DNA of 64,000 nucleotides from Mucilaginibacter pankratovii (GTDB taxonomy: Bacteria > Bacteroidota > Bacteroidia > Sphingobacteriales > Sphingobacteriaceae): assembly GCF_014773265.1 (NCBI RefSeq), contig NZ_JACWMY010000011.1, forward strand, positions 1 to 64,000. Reading direction: 5' to 3'. Below the pieces are notes generated by a model that was given only the letters and a program-made list of their open reading frames with translations, was not told the origin of the DNA and made no database searches. Both the position numbers and the translations under genes were made by a program. Below, piece after piece: positions 34,251 through 42,242 of this stretch; positions within the stretch are counted from its first letter, which is position 1, and every line of letters starts with the position of its first letter.

Positions 34251-34602
34251 ACGGTAGTTTTAATTGCAAAGCCGCCATTTCCGAACCGTTTGGGCAGATC
34301 AAAATCTTTTTGGCGATTTTTCGGCCATTTTTGTGCCGTTCACCGCTTTTTTCGTCGCCGGAGGCTATGCCGTTTCAAAAATCGTTCATATTAATTTTTC
34401 ATTCACAAATACACAAATCACTATAGTTCAATAAGTTGAATTTATATTTTACCGATAAATTTCTATATCGGCCTTCCCCGGCCTTGATTTTTGCCGGGCC
34501 GAACGGTTCATTTGTACCGCGCTATCCAATCGTAACCAATTATTACCAGGTTTAAACCAAAACACTTTATGCAGCTACCCTGCCGGAGGCCTAAAAACGT
34601 TT

Positions 34603-35961
34603 ATGAAAAGAAACTTACTTATACTATTCTGCCTCGTGGCATTGCTTTGCATTCAAAACCCAGCCTTGTTTGCGCAGACAAACCTGGCGACACCCGCACA
34701 ATATGGCAAGCCATTTAAAAATGTGCCCGACAGGCGTGATGTATCCATCTACCAGGTAAACATGCGCACCTTCGGCAAAAACGGCGATTTTAAGGGCGTT
34801 ACCGAACGTTTAGATTCGATAAAAGCCCTTGGTGTAAACGTAATTTACCTGATGCCTATTTATCCCGTCGGGATTTTGAAAGCAGTTAACTCGCCTTATT
34901 GCATCCGGGATTATACCGCCATCAACAAAGAATTTGGAACCTTAGATGATCTGCGCCAGTTGGTGGACGGCGCGCACAGCCGCAATTTGGCGGTGATATT
35001 GGATTGGGTAGCTAACCATACCGCGTACGATCACGTGTGGACCAAGAACAAAAGCTGGTACCTGCAGGATAGTACCGGCAATATCATCAGCCCGCCAAAT
35101 ATGGGCTGGCGAGATGTCGCGCAGCTGAACTTTAAGAACCCAGATATGCGCCGTGCCATGATGAGCGCTATGAAGTATTGGATATTGGCTGCCAATGTGG
35201 ATGGTTTCCGCTGCGATTACTCGGACGGGCCACCCTTTGATTTCTGGAAACAGGCGCTTGATACCTTAAAAAACATACCTAACCATACGCTATTGCTGCT
35301 ATCGGAAGGCGGCCGAAAGGATCATTACAAAGCGGGCTTCGATTATAACTTCGGGTTCAATTTTTTCGGGAATTTAAAAGCTGTATTTGAACGAAACCGA
35401 TCTGTATTATCTATCGATAGCCTCAATACCGCCGATTATAAAGATACCGAAGAAGGGCAGCAAATGGTGCGTTACACTACCAACCACGATGTTAACGGAT
35501 CGGACGGGACACCGCTGGAGCTGTTTGGCGGTAAAAAAGGTTCGATGGCGGCATTTGTAGTAATTGCCTGCATGAAAAGTGTGCCCATGATATACAACGG
35601 GCAGGAAGTTGGTACGCCTTATCGCCTGCTGTTCCCCTTCACCGCAAAAAAGATAGATTGGACCCTAAACCCTGATGTAACCGCCGAGTATAAAAAGATA
35701 ATAGGATTTAGAAACAGTAGCAAAGCCATCCGCCGGGGCAAGCTCACATCTTATAGCAGCGCCGATGTTTGTGCGTTTACTAAAGAAAATGGAAAAGAGA
35801 AAGTATTTGTATTGAGCAATCTGCGTAATAAGACGGTTAGCTATACCATCCCCGCAGATTTGCTTAAAAGCAAATGGAAAAACGCTTTTACGGAAATAAA
35901 AATGACAATTAACGCCAATATCACGTTGGAGCCCTACAGTTACTTGATATTGAAGAATTAA
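34603..35961 (+). CDS. Secreted GH13 alpha-amylase
   Basis: A 452-aa GH13 enzyme with a type I signal peptide (residues 1-25, ending LFAQT) rather than a lipobox, so it is expected in the periplasm. Catalytic residues D205 (DGFRCDYSDG), E235 (LLLLSEGGRKD) and D296 (YTTNHD) are intact, with VILDWVANHT as region I. It closely resembles the lipoprotein GH13 of the divergent operon and has probably arisen by duplication with a change of location, giving a surface and a periplasmic step as in SusG/SusA. Monocistronic. Confidence 0.93.
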   Translation: MKRNLLILFCLVALLCIQNPALFAQTNLATPAQYGKPFKNVPDRRDVSIYQVNMRTFGKNGDFKGVTERLDSIKALGVNVIYLMPIYPVGILKAVNSPYCIRDYTAINKEFGTLDDLRQLVDGAHSRNLAVILDWVANHTAYDHVWTKNKSWYLQDSTGNIISPPNMGWRDVAQLNFKNPDMRRAMMSAMKYWILAANVDGFRCDYSDGPPFDFWKQALDTLKNIPNHTLLLLSEGGRKDHYKAGFDYNFGFNFFGNLKAVFERNRSVLSIDSLNTADYKDTEEGQQMVRYTTNHDVNGSDGTPLELFGGKKGSMAAFVVIACMKSVPMIYNGQEVGTPYRLLFPFTAKKIDWTLNPDVTAEYKKIIGFRNSSKAIRRGKLTSYSSADVCAFTKENGKEKVFVLSNLRNKTVSYTIPADLLKSKWKNAFTEIKMTINANITLEPYSYLILKN

Positions 35962-35967
35962 CACCTT

Positions 35968-36083
35968 GTCATTCCGAGGGAAGCGCAGCGACGAGGAATC
36001 TTGTTGGACCAGCAGAGCGGATTTGCATATCGGGCCTTGCATAACTAACAAGATCTCTCCCTCGTTCCTCGGGTCGAGATGAC
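35968..36083. repeat. GTCAT...ATGAC palindromic repeat element
   Basis: A 116-bp element with terminal inverted GTCATTCCGAGG/CCTCGGGTCGAGATGAC ends and internal ATCTTGTT (35998-36005) paired with AACAAGAT (36047-36054). It fills most of the spacer between the convergent GH13 and DUF6377 genes. The form is that of the short palindromic repeats scattered in many Bacteroidota genomes. Confidence 0.75.
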
Positions 36084-36093
36084 ATCGTAGTTG

Positions 36094-37812
36094 TTAGCTT
36101 AAATCTGCCACTTCCTTCACCGCTTTTATCAGCATTATCCGCTCCTCAAACTCATCGTTAGGTACAAAGGAGCGATTTTTCACCTTGGTTTTGTAGGTGT
36201 AGATGGTGTTAACAGAGTAATTCAAGATCTTGGCAATGGTTTCGTTCTCGTCTATCCCAAGACGGATCAGCGCGAAGATGCGCAGCTCGGTATTCAGTAA
36301 ATGATGTTCCTGAAAATGCACCCGGTGATCGGCATCAAACAGCGCGTTAAAATCATCAATAAAATTGGGGAAGATGTTGAGGAATACCTTATCAAAACTA
36401 TGGTAGAGGTTCTCCCGCTCGAAGTTGGTGTTTAGCCTGTTGAGCACCAGCATCACTTCTTCGTAGCGTTTTTCCTTCAGGTTTTTGTCGATAGAGCGTT
36501 TCAGGCGGTCTATCTTTTCGATATAATCTGAGTGGATATTAAAAAAGTAGCCGATGTACTCGTCCTTAATAATGTTGGCCTCGTCCAGCTTGGTATTAAT
36601 GCGCGATAGCGAGCGGTTGGTGCTATCCAGCACCTTATTCACCCTGGTGAGCGAGTCGTTGGCCACGTTCAGGTCCTGGTTTTTGTTTACGATCACCTGG
36701 TCGGCAATCCTCAGTTTCTTTAGCTGCCTTGCCGTAATAAAACTGAATATAATAACCACCACAATAAGCGAGGTGATGATAGAAGCGTATATGGTGAGCG
36801 ACCGCTTTTGCTTTTCTATCCCGTTGATCTTTTCTGCCTGAATAATGGGCATAATGCTACTGATCTGCGCCTCGCGGTGCCTGGCTCCGTAAAAATTGGC
36901 ATCATCAATAGAGCTGTTGATATAAGTGAACGCCGTTTTTGCATCGCCCTGCTGGTAATAGTATTCGGCCAGGTTGGTGAGGGCTACCGCCTCTTTGGTA
37001 GAGTGGGTATTATCAATAATTGCCGCCTGCATCAGGTAGCTGATGGATTGCTCCGGTTGGTTCAATTCCTTATAAATATAACTGAGGCAGCTGTAATTAA
37101 TGGCGCTGTCCTGGTATGATTGCGGGATGCGCATGATCCTGTTATACGGCTCCAGCGCGGCTTTGTATTGCCCGGTGCGCAGCGCTTTTAAGCCTACGGC
37201 CGATAAATTTTCGTACGTATTTGGTTTGGTGGAAGCGATGATAGAATCGCAATACGCAAGCCCAATAGCACTGTATTTTTGATAATAATCGTTTATTTTA
37301 TCGTAATCGCCCAGGTCGAAATGGCTGCGGGCCTGTAAAAAAAGGTATTCGTAGCGCTGGCTTTCGCTTAATTTTTGGGGGTCTACTTTATTCAGTGTAT
37401 CCAGCCCCTCCTTAAACATCCCTGCAGATACCAGCACAAAGCCCATATTTACCTTGGCATAATTGATCTTTCCCGGGTCGTTCAGCAGGTGGGCAACATT
37501 GTTAAGCTTTTGGCAATACACGTAAGCCGAATCGTGCACGAAGGATTTGTAGGCATTAAATAGTTTTTGGTAATTATTGTAACGCGCTGGTAAAGAAGAA
37601 TAATTTGCGGCAAGCTGTTTCTTCAGATGCTGAATATCGCGCAACTTGGCCTGTTCGTACTTTGCCTTGTTTTCTATCGCCTGGTTCAATATACTTTGCC
37701 AGGTATCCTTGTTGGCGGCAACATTGCCTGCAAACAACAGCAAGCAGTAAAGCAAGCCCGAAAACAAGTATATTCCTATTTGTTGCTTTATCTTTCCTCC
37801 CAACCGCTGCAT
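36094..37812 (-). CDS. DUF6377-type membrane regulator with TPR and HTH
   Basis: A 572-aa membrane-bound regulator. An N-terminal signal/anchor (about 10-32), a periplasmic TPR-like sensor region (about 60-330: QYKAALEPYNRIMRI, QPEQSISYLMQAAI, DAKTAFTYINSSI), one transmembrane helix (about 340-360), a coiled coil (TRVNKVLDSTNRSLSRINTKLDEANI) and the DUF6377 cytoplasmic part, ending with a LuxR-like HTH (NETIAKILNYSVNTIYTYKTKVKN). This layout recalls SusR-type starch regulators of Bacteroides, and the position beside the amylase genes makes it the prime candidate for PUL2 control. An exact -7 box lies 20 bp upstream. Confidence 0.85.
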   Translation of the reverse strand: MQRLGGKIKQQIGIYLFSGLLYCLLLFAGNVAANKDTWQSILNQAIENKAKYEQAKLRDIQHLKKQLAANYSSLPARYNNYQKLFNAYKSFVHDSAYVYCQKLNNVAHLLNDPGKINYAKVNMGFVLVSAGMFKEGLDTLNKVDPQKLSESQRYEYLFLQARSHFDLGDYDKINDYYQKYSAIGLAYCDSIIASTKPNTYENLSAVGLKALRTGQYKAALEPYNRIMRIPQSYQDSAINYSCLSYIYKELNQPEQSISYLMQAAIIDNTHSTKEAVALTNLAEYYYQQGDAKTAFTYINSSIDDANFYGARHREAQISSIMPIIQAEKINGIEKQKRSLTIYASIITSLIVVVIIFSFITARQLKKLRIADQVIVNKNQDLNVANDSLTRVNKVLDSTNRSLSRINTKLDEANIIKDEYIGYFFNIHSDYIEKIDRLKRSIDKNLKEKRYEEVMLVLNRLNTNFERENLYHSFDKVFLNIFPNFIDDFNALFDADHRVHFQEHHLLNTELRIFALIRLGIDENETIAKILNYSVNTIYTYKTKVKNRSFVPNDEFEERIMLIKAVKEVADLS

Positions 37813-37831
37813 TATTTTTTCGCTGTAGCTT

Positions 37832-37839
37832 CAAAGTTA
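37832..37839 (-). promoter_or_regulatory. Candidate -7 box of the DUF6377 regulator
   Basis: TAACTTTG on the minus strand matches TAnnTTTG exactly, 20 bp before the ATG. No clear -33 TTG is found, and the site lies between the upstream regulator's stop and this start. Confidence 0.4.
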
Positions 37840-37866
37840 ACTAAATCTTAGCGGGAATTTATGCTG

Positions 37867-39660
37867 CTAACCGATTGAATGCTTAACGTTCATTTTTTTA
37901 TTTAAACGGGCTTTGGCCTGCCGTACGCTCGATGGCGCTATATTAAGCAGGGCGGCAATTTCCTTGGTAGAAAGGTTGATATGGAAATAGGCGTACAGCC
38001 TTAACTCGTACCTGGTTAACTGCGGATGAGCAGCCTGCAGGTTGTTAAAAAAACTGGGGTGTACCTGCTCAAAATGCATTTTAAATTTATCCCATTCTTC
38101 ATCAAGGTACTGCCCGCCTTTTAAGGAGAGCTGTATGTTTTTTAAAGATTCGGGCTTGGTATCCGGGTACAAGTGATCTATATCCTCTATCTGCAGTTTA
38201 AGATCAGAAAGCAGTTTATTTTTTTGATGGATATATAAACTATTCCCCACCAGTTCGCGCTGGTTTGCCTCCAGGCGTTGCTGCAACAGCTCATTCTTTT
38301 CCTTTTCCAGCTCCATGGTTAAGGTAATGTGTTTGTTCTCTTGTTCTATAAGTAAGCGCTTGTATTCGGTTACAGTGACATCTTTTTCCAGTTGTATGGC
38401 TTCTATTTCTTTGGTTTTCAAATCGTCGTTTATCACCTTTATACGGGCCACCAATGCCGCGGCGAATGTAAACAACTGGGATAGGACGGCCATTTCCGCT
38501 AATAAATAACTGGCAGTATCGTATCTTAATACGTATACCGAGATGGTAGCGGCAATTAATGCGGGAATTAGGTTAGCGATCAAAAAATGCTGGGCACCCA
38601 CAATTTTACGCTTATAAGCCACTATGCCTGTAGTGATGCAGGCCGCGATCATGATGAGTATAAATACGTTTGCGGCGGATACAATATCTATATAATATAG
38701 CCTGGTTATAGTTAACGTGATCGGGATAATTTCTAACACTACATAAATGTAGGCGAGCGTTTTAAGCAATTTATCGTACACCGGTAAAAACTCCCTGGTA
38801 CGCAAATAGGAACATGTAAAATGCAAAAAGCCCCAAAAAAGCATAGTTACCCCAAAGTGTTCAATAAAATCATTCAGGTCTAAAAATTGCGTTCGCCCGT
38901 CTGAGAACATGGTTAAATTGTACGCCCTGAACGGGAGAAGAACATTTAAAAACGACTGGTTGCCGGTGATGTAGATAAGGGAGCCTACCTGCACAATCAC
39001 AAAAAACAGGTATGCCTTATCTTTTAAATGGAAGTATACATACAGGTTATAGCACGAAAAACTGATGAGCACGATACAGCAGAACACGTAGGCAAGTGTA
39101 AAATATTGTTCGCGCGTTTCGTAGATGTAGGCCTTTTCCAGGCTGATGGTTGGTTTAAACGCATGGCTAAACGCCTTAAGCTCTCTAACATCTATTTTTA
39201 AATAGAGTATGTTTTGCGAATGCTTTTGCAACAGCAGCGGCATAACACTTGCGGTACGCTCCTTGCTGTTAATACTTAACCCGGCGCTGCGTCCCTCCCA
39301 CTTTTTGTTGAGCAGATTAAACTGATACAACGTATAATTTAATAATTGCACCGAGAGGCGATAATCTTCATTGTTGGGATACGGGTTATCAACCATAAGC
39401 TTAACCCAGTAAAAATCGCTCGCCGATGCCCTTAACGAATCATCCTTAAAAACGAGGGTCGTATCGTTCGCCAGTTGCCCAATGTTATAACCCTTATCGG
39501 GCATTACCTGGTAAGAATTTATCTTTATAGATGGAGAATTATCTAATGTATACCGCGTTTGCGCACCCGAATCAAACGGCGCCAAAAGTGCGCAGCAAAA
39601 TAAAAAAACAATGGCTGCGGGCAGGCCCTTTGTAAGCGCAAACGATATTAACCTTCTCAT
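37867..39660 (-). CDS. 7TM-DISM sensor with C-terminal LuxR-type HTH
   Basis: A 597-aa membrane sensor. After a signal peptide (ending DSGAQ) comes an extracellular 7TMR-DISMED2 beta-domain (about 35-170: SASDFYWVKLMVDNPYPNNEDYRLSVQLLNY), then seven transmembrane helices (about 185-400), a long coiled coil (about 405-485) and a C-terminal HTH (YELRLYAYFHINLSTKEIAALLNIAPSSVRQAKARLNKKM). It carries no kinase domain, so it may act directly on DNA from the membrane. DISMED2 domains resemble carbohydrate-binding modules. It lies between the starch and galactan loci; its target is not clear. Confidence 0.87.
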   Translation of the reverse strand: MRRLISFALTKGLPAAIVFLFCCALLAPFDSGAQTRYTLDNSPSIKINSYQVMPDKGYNIGQLANDTTLVFKDDSLRASASDFYWVKLMVDNPYPNNEDYRLSVQLLNYTLYQFNLLNKKWEGRSAGLSINSKERTASVMPLLLQKHSQNILYLKIDVRELKAFSHAFKPTISLEKAYIYETREQYFTLAYVFCCIVLISFSCYNLYVYFHLKDKAYLFFVIVQVGSLIYITGNQSFLNVLLPFRAYNLTMFSDGRTQFLDLNDFIEHFGVTMLFWGFLHFTCSYLRTREFLPVYDKLLKTLAYIYVVLEIIPITLTITRLYYIDIVSAANVFILIMIAACITTGIVAYKRKIVGAQHFLIANLIPALIAATISVYVLRYDTASYLLAEMAVLSQLFTFAAALVARIKVINDDLKTKEIEAIQLEKDVTVTEYKRLLIEQENKHITLTMELEKEKNELLQQRLEANQRELVGNSLYIHQKNKLLSDLKLQIEDIDHLYPDTKPESLKNIQLSLKGGQYLDEEWDKFKMHFEQVHPSFFNNLQAAHPQLTRYELRLYAYFHINLSTKEIAALLNIAPSSVRQAKARLNKKMNVKHSIG

Positions 39661-39718
39661 TAAACAACAGCCATTTGGGGAATCACGGGTGGGTTAATTC
39701 ACGCCGAACGTGCTTCAC

Positions 39719-39771
39719 CCAAATAGCCAGCAATTTATAAATATTACAATGATAAATTGCCAGCTATTTGG
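39719..39771. repeat. Long AT-rich dyad between GH2 and the 7TM-DISM gene
   Basis: Arms 39719-39738 and 39752-39771 match in 18 of 20 positions around a 13-base AT loop. It is 56 bp after the GH2 stop and 59 bp before the 7TM-DISM ATG, both on the minus strand. No T-tract follows on the minus strand, so an operator or leader structure is as likely as a terminator. Confidence 0.6.
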
Positions 39772-39826
39772 TTTATCCCCGCGATACTCCTTTTAGTTGT
39801 TGAAAAGAACAGCCATATGCAATTGG

Positions 39827-42232
39827 CTAAAAATGTAGCTCTGCCGGTAGCAAGCCCTTCGAGCCTGCTTTGATGCTTGCCTTTTGCGGCGTACTGCCTG
39901 CCCGGATAATTACCTGGCAATAACCGCTAAACAAATTCCGTTTCCATTGCCCGTCCATTTTGTCGGCTTCGTGGCTGCTGGGGTCGCCGTTACCAACGCC
40001 GATGATACTTGCGCCCTCGCAGGAAAATTCGATGAGATTGGCCGCGTCCGGCACTTCCAGTCCGTTTTTATCCAGTACGCTTACGTTCATTACAACTGCA
40101 TCGCGCCCATCGGCAAGTAATGTATTTTTGGATGGGGAAAGTTTTATTTTGTACGGCTCCCCGGTAGTTTTCACTTCGCTTACTATCTTTTTGCCATTGC
40201 GTCTACCCACAACCTTTAAAGTCCCCGGTTGATAGGCTACATCCCACTCGAGGTGGCTGTTGCGGGGCATTGTTTTTTTGCCGAGGCTTTTACCGTTTAA
40301 AAACAGTTCCACATCATCAGCATTGGAGTTTACCCAAACGTTCACTTTCTGCCCTTCTTTGCCCTTCCAGTTCCAATGCGGCGATACGTGCAGCACATCC
40401 TCATCCTTCCACCACGATTGGTAGTAGTAATAAAGGTTTTTGGGGAAACCGCAAACATCCATCAGCCCAAAATGTGAGTTTACGTTTGGCCATTTAAAAG
40501 GCGTTGGCTCGCCCCGGTAATCAAAGCCCGTCCACACAAAACCGCCAAGCCAGTAAGTATTATTTGCGGCAAGCGGCCACCATTCTTCGGCCTTGCTGGC
40601 CCACCATGGCGCGGTGATATCCTCATCGGGCAGGTAACCGGTTATGGTATCTTTTACATAAACGCCTCTTGTAGTGAGCGTACTCCCCATTTCGGTACCG
40701 AGGATGGGTTGATTTGGATGATCCTTATGGTATTCTGCTACCGCGAATTGCCTGTAGTTGAATCCCCTTACCGGGATCACTTCGTTAACACCAGTATACA
40801 CATTGGCCAGATCGGCGGCGTAGGTACTGGTGCGGGTTGGATCGAGCCGCACCTGTTTGGCCAGCAGGGTTTGCGCTATGCGTTTGCCAAAGCTATTGGT
40901 TTGCGCGTAACCTTCCTCATTTCCTATTGACCATAGAAACACGCTTGGATGGTTACGGTCGCGTTTTAACAACCTTTCAAACTGATCCATATACTCCGGC
41001 GAACTGTTCAGCAAACGCTGCTCATCCAGTACCAGCATCCCCAGGCTATCGCATGCATCCAGCAATTCGGGCGTGGGCGCGTGGTGACTGGTACGGTAAG
41101 CGTTGGAGCCCATTTGCTTGAGTAAGCCAATGCGGTAATATTGCAAATAATCGGGCAGAGCGGCGCCCAGGCCCGCATGATCCTGGTGGTTATTGGTGCC
41201 TTTTATTTTGATGAATTTACCGTTTAAAAATACGCCGTCGGCCTTTATTTCAACCGTGCGCACGCCAAAGCGGATCTCGCGGCTATCAACCTGCCTGCCC
41301 CCTACCGTTACAATGGATTTTATGTGATACAAATAAGGCTGCTCTATCGACCAGAGATTAACATTACTTAACGTAAGCTGCTGCTTTAAAAACTGGCTGC
41401 CCAATTGCGCTATGGTGAATGGCTGTGGCTGTGTTTTGCCGATGAGTTTACCGTTCCTGTCGGTTATCTCGGCATAAAAACTGCCTGTGGTTGGTTTAAG
41501 CGCCTCGTTTTGTACGGTAGCTTCTATGGTAACATTGGCCGTACTGCCGTTTACCACGCTATGTACAAATACATCATCGGCAATGCTCAGGTTATCGTAG
41601 CTATTCAGCCACACATTGCGGTAGATACCGGCACCTTCGTAAAACCAGCCTTCGGCCTGGGTGGCATCGGCGCGTACTACAATTACGTTAGGGTTTTTAA
41701 AGCTGACATAGTCGGTAATATCGCGTGTGAAACCGACGTAACCACTTTCGTTTCCGCCTAAATAAAAACCGTTCACCCAAACCTTGGCATCGCGAAAGAT
41801 GCCGTCGAAAGTAATGCTAAAACGCCTCCCAGAATCAGCAGCGGCAACGCTGAATTTTTTACGGTACCAGCCAATGCTGTTCTGCGGGAAAAGCCCGCCT
41901 ACCGGGCGGTAACCATGGTCTTTCAGGTTCTCGTTATCCTTATTTACGAAGGGCAGTTCAACCGCCCAATCATGCGGTAATTGTACGCTGCGCCAGGCAG
42001 AATCGTTGAATTTTGGCGCGATAGCTGTGTTTTCGGCTTTGCCCGATTTGGAGAAAATTACTGCCAACCCGTAGTTGGCATCTTTAGCCACATCGGCAGC
42101 ATTGCCCAACTGAAACTTCCAGCCATCGTTAAATGATTCGCGCTTACGCCCACTGTTTTGCTGTGCAAATGATGAGGTAAGGATACAAAAAGTGCCTAAG
42201 CATCCTAAAATGCAGCGTGATAAAAAATTCAT
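39827..42232 (-). CDS. GH2 beta-galactosidase-like enzyme
   Basis: An 801-aa secreted glycoside hydrolase of family 2. Signal peptide of about 23 residues ending SSFAQ. Domains in order: sugar-binding jelly roll (about 30-210, WKFQLGN...VQLPHDWAVE), Ig-like (about 215-320), TIM barrel (about 325-600) with acid/base E439 in LWSIGNEE and nucleophile E514 in ILGTEMGS, then DUF4982 and a C-terminal Ig-like domain. In the galactan PUL it should release galactose from the oligosaccharides made by GH53. Its start is 10 bp from the stop of the upstream GH5-like gene; the last gene of the operon. Confidence 0.93.
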   Translation of the reverse strand: MNFLSRCILGCLGTFCILTSSFAQQNSGRKRESFNDGWKFQLGNAADVAKDANYGLAVIFSKSGKAENTAIAPKFNDSAWRSVQLPHDWAVELPFVNKDNENLKDHGYRPVGGLFPQNSIGWYRKKFSVAAADSGRRFSITFDGIFRDAKVWVNGFYLGGNESGYVGFTRDITDYVSFKNPNVIVVRADATQAEGWFYEGAGIYRNVWLNSYDNLSIADDVFVHSVVNGSTANVTIEATVQNEALKPTTGSFYAEITDRNGKLIGKTQPQPFTIAQLGSQFLKQQLTLSNVNLWSIEQPYLYHIKSIVTVGGRQVDSREIRFGVRTVEIKADGVFLNGKFIKIKGTNNHQDHAGLGAALPDYLQYYRIGLLKQMGSNAYRTSHHAPTPELLDACDSLGMLVLDEQRLLNSSPEYMDQFERLLKRDRNHPSVFLWSIGNEEGYAQTNSFGKRIAQTLLAKQVRLDPTRTSTYAADLANVYTGVNEVIPVRGFNYRQFAVAEYHKDHPNQPILGTEMGSTLTTRGVYVKDTITGYLPDEDITAPWWASKAEEWWPLAANNTYWLGGFVWTGFDYRGEPTPFKWPNVNSHFGLMDVCGFPKNLYYYYQSWWKDEDVLHVSPHWNWKGKEGQKVNVWVNSNADDVELFLNGKSLGKKTMPRNSHLEWDVAYQPGTLKVVGRRNGKKIVSEVKTTGEPYKIKLSPSKNTLLADGRDAVVMNVSVLDKNGLEVPDAANLIEFSCEGASIIGVGNGDPSSHEADKMDGQWKRNLFSGYCQVIIRAGSTPQKASIKAGSKGLLPAELHF

Positions 42233-42242
42233 TAAAGCGGTT

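Larger units (their letters stand above)
33948..34602. other. Divergent 655-bp control region of the starch PUL
   Basis: AT-rich spacer between the SusC gene and the divergent GH13 gene. It holds the SusC promoter, two dyads (34167-34200 and 34225-34250) and long A/T runs. A 101-codon open frame at 34121-34426 has no domain, composition or start signal that supports a gene. The spacer is large compared with other spacers here and probably contains operators for both directions. Confidence 0.5.

Noticed and set aside
34121..34426. 101-codon open frame in the starch PUL control region
   Set aside because: It runs through two perfect dyads and AT-rich control DNA, has no recognisable domain, and its codon use looks random.
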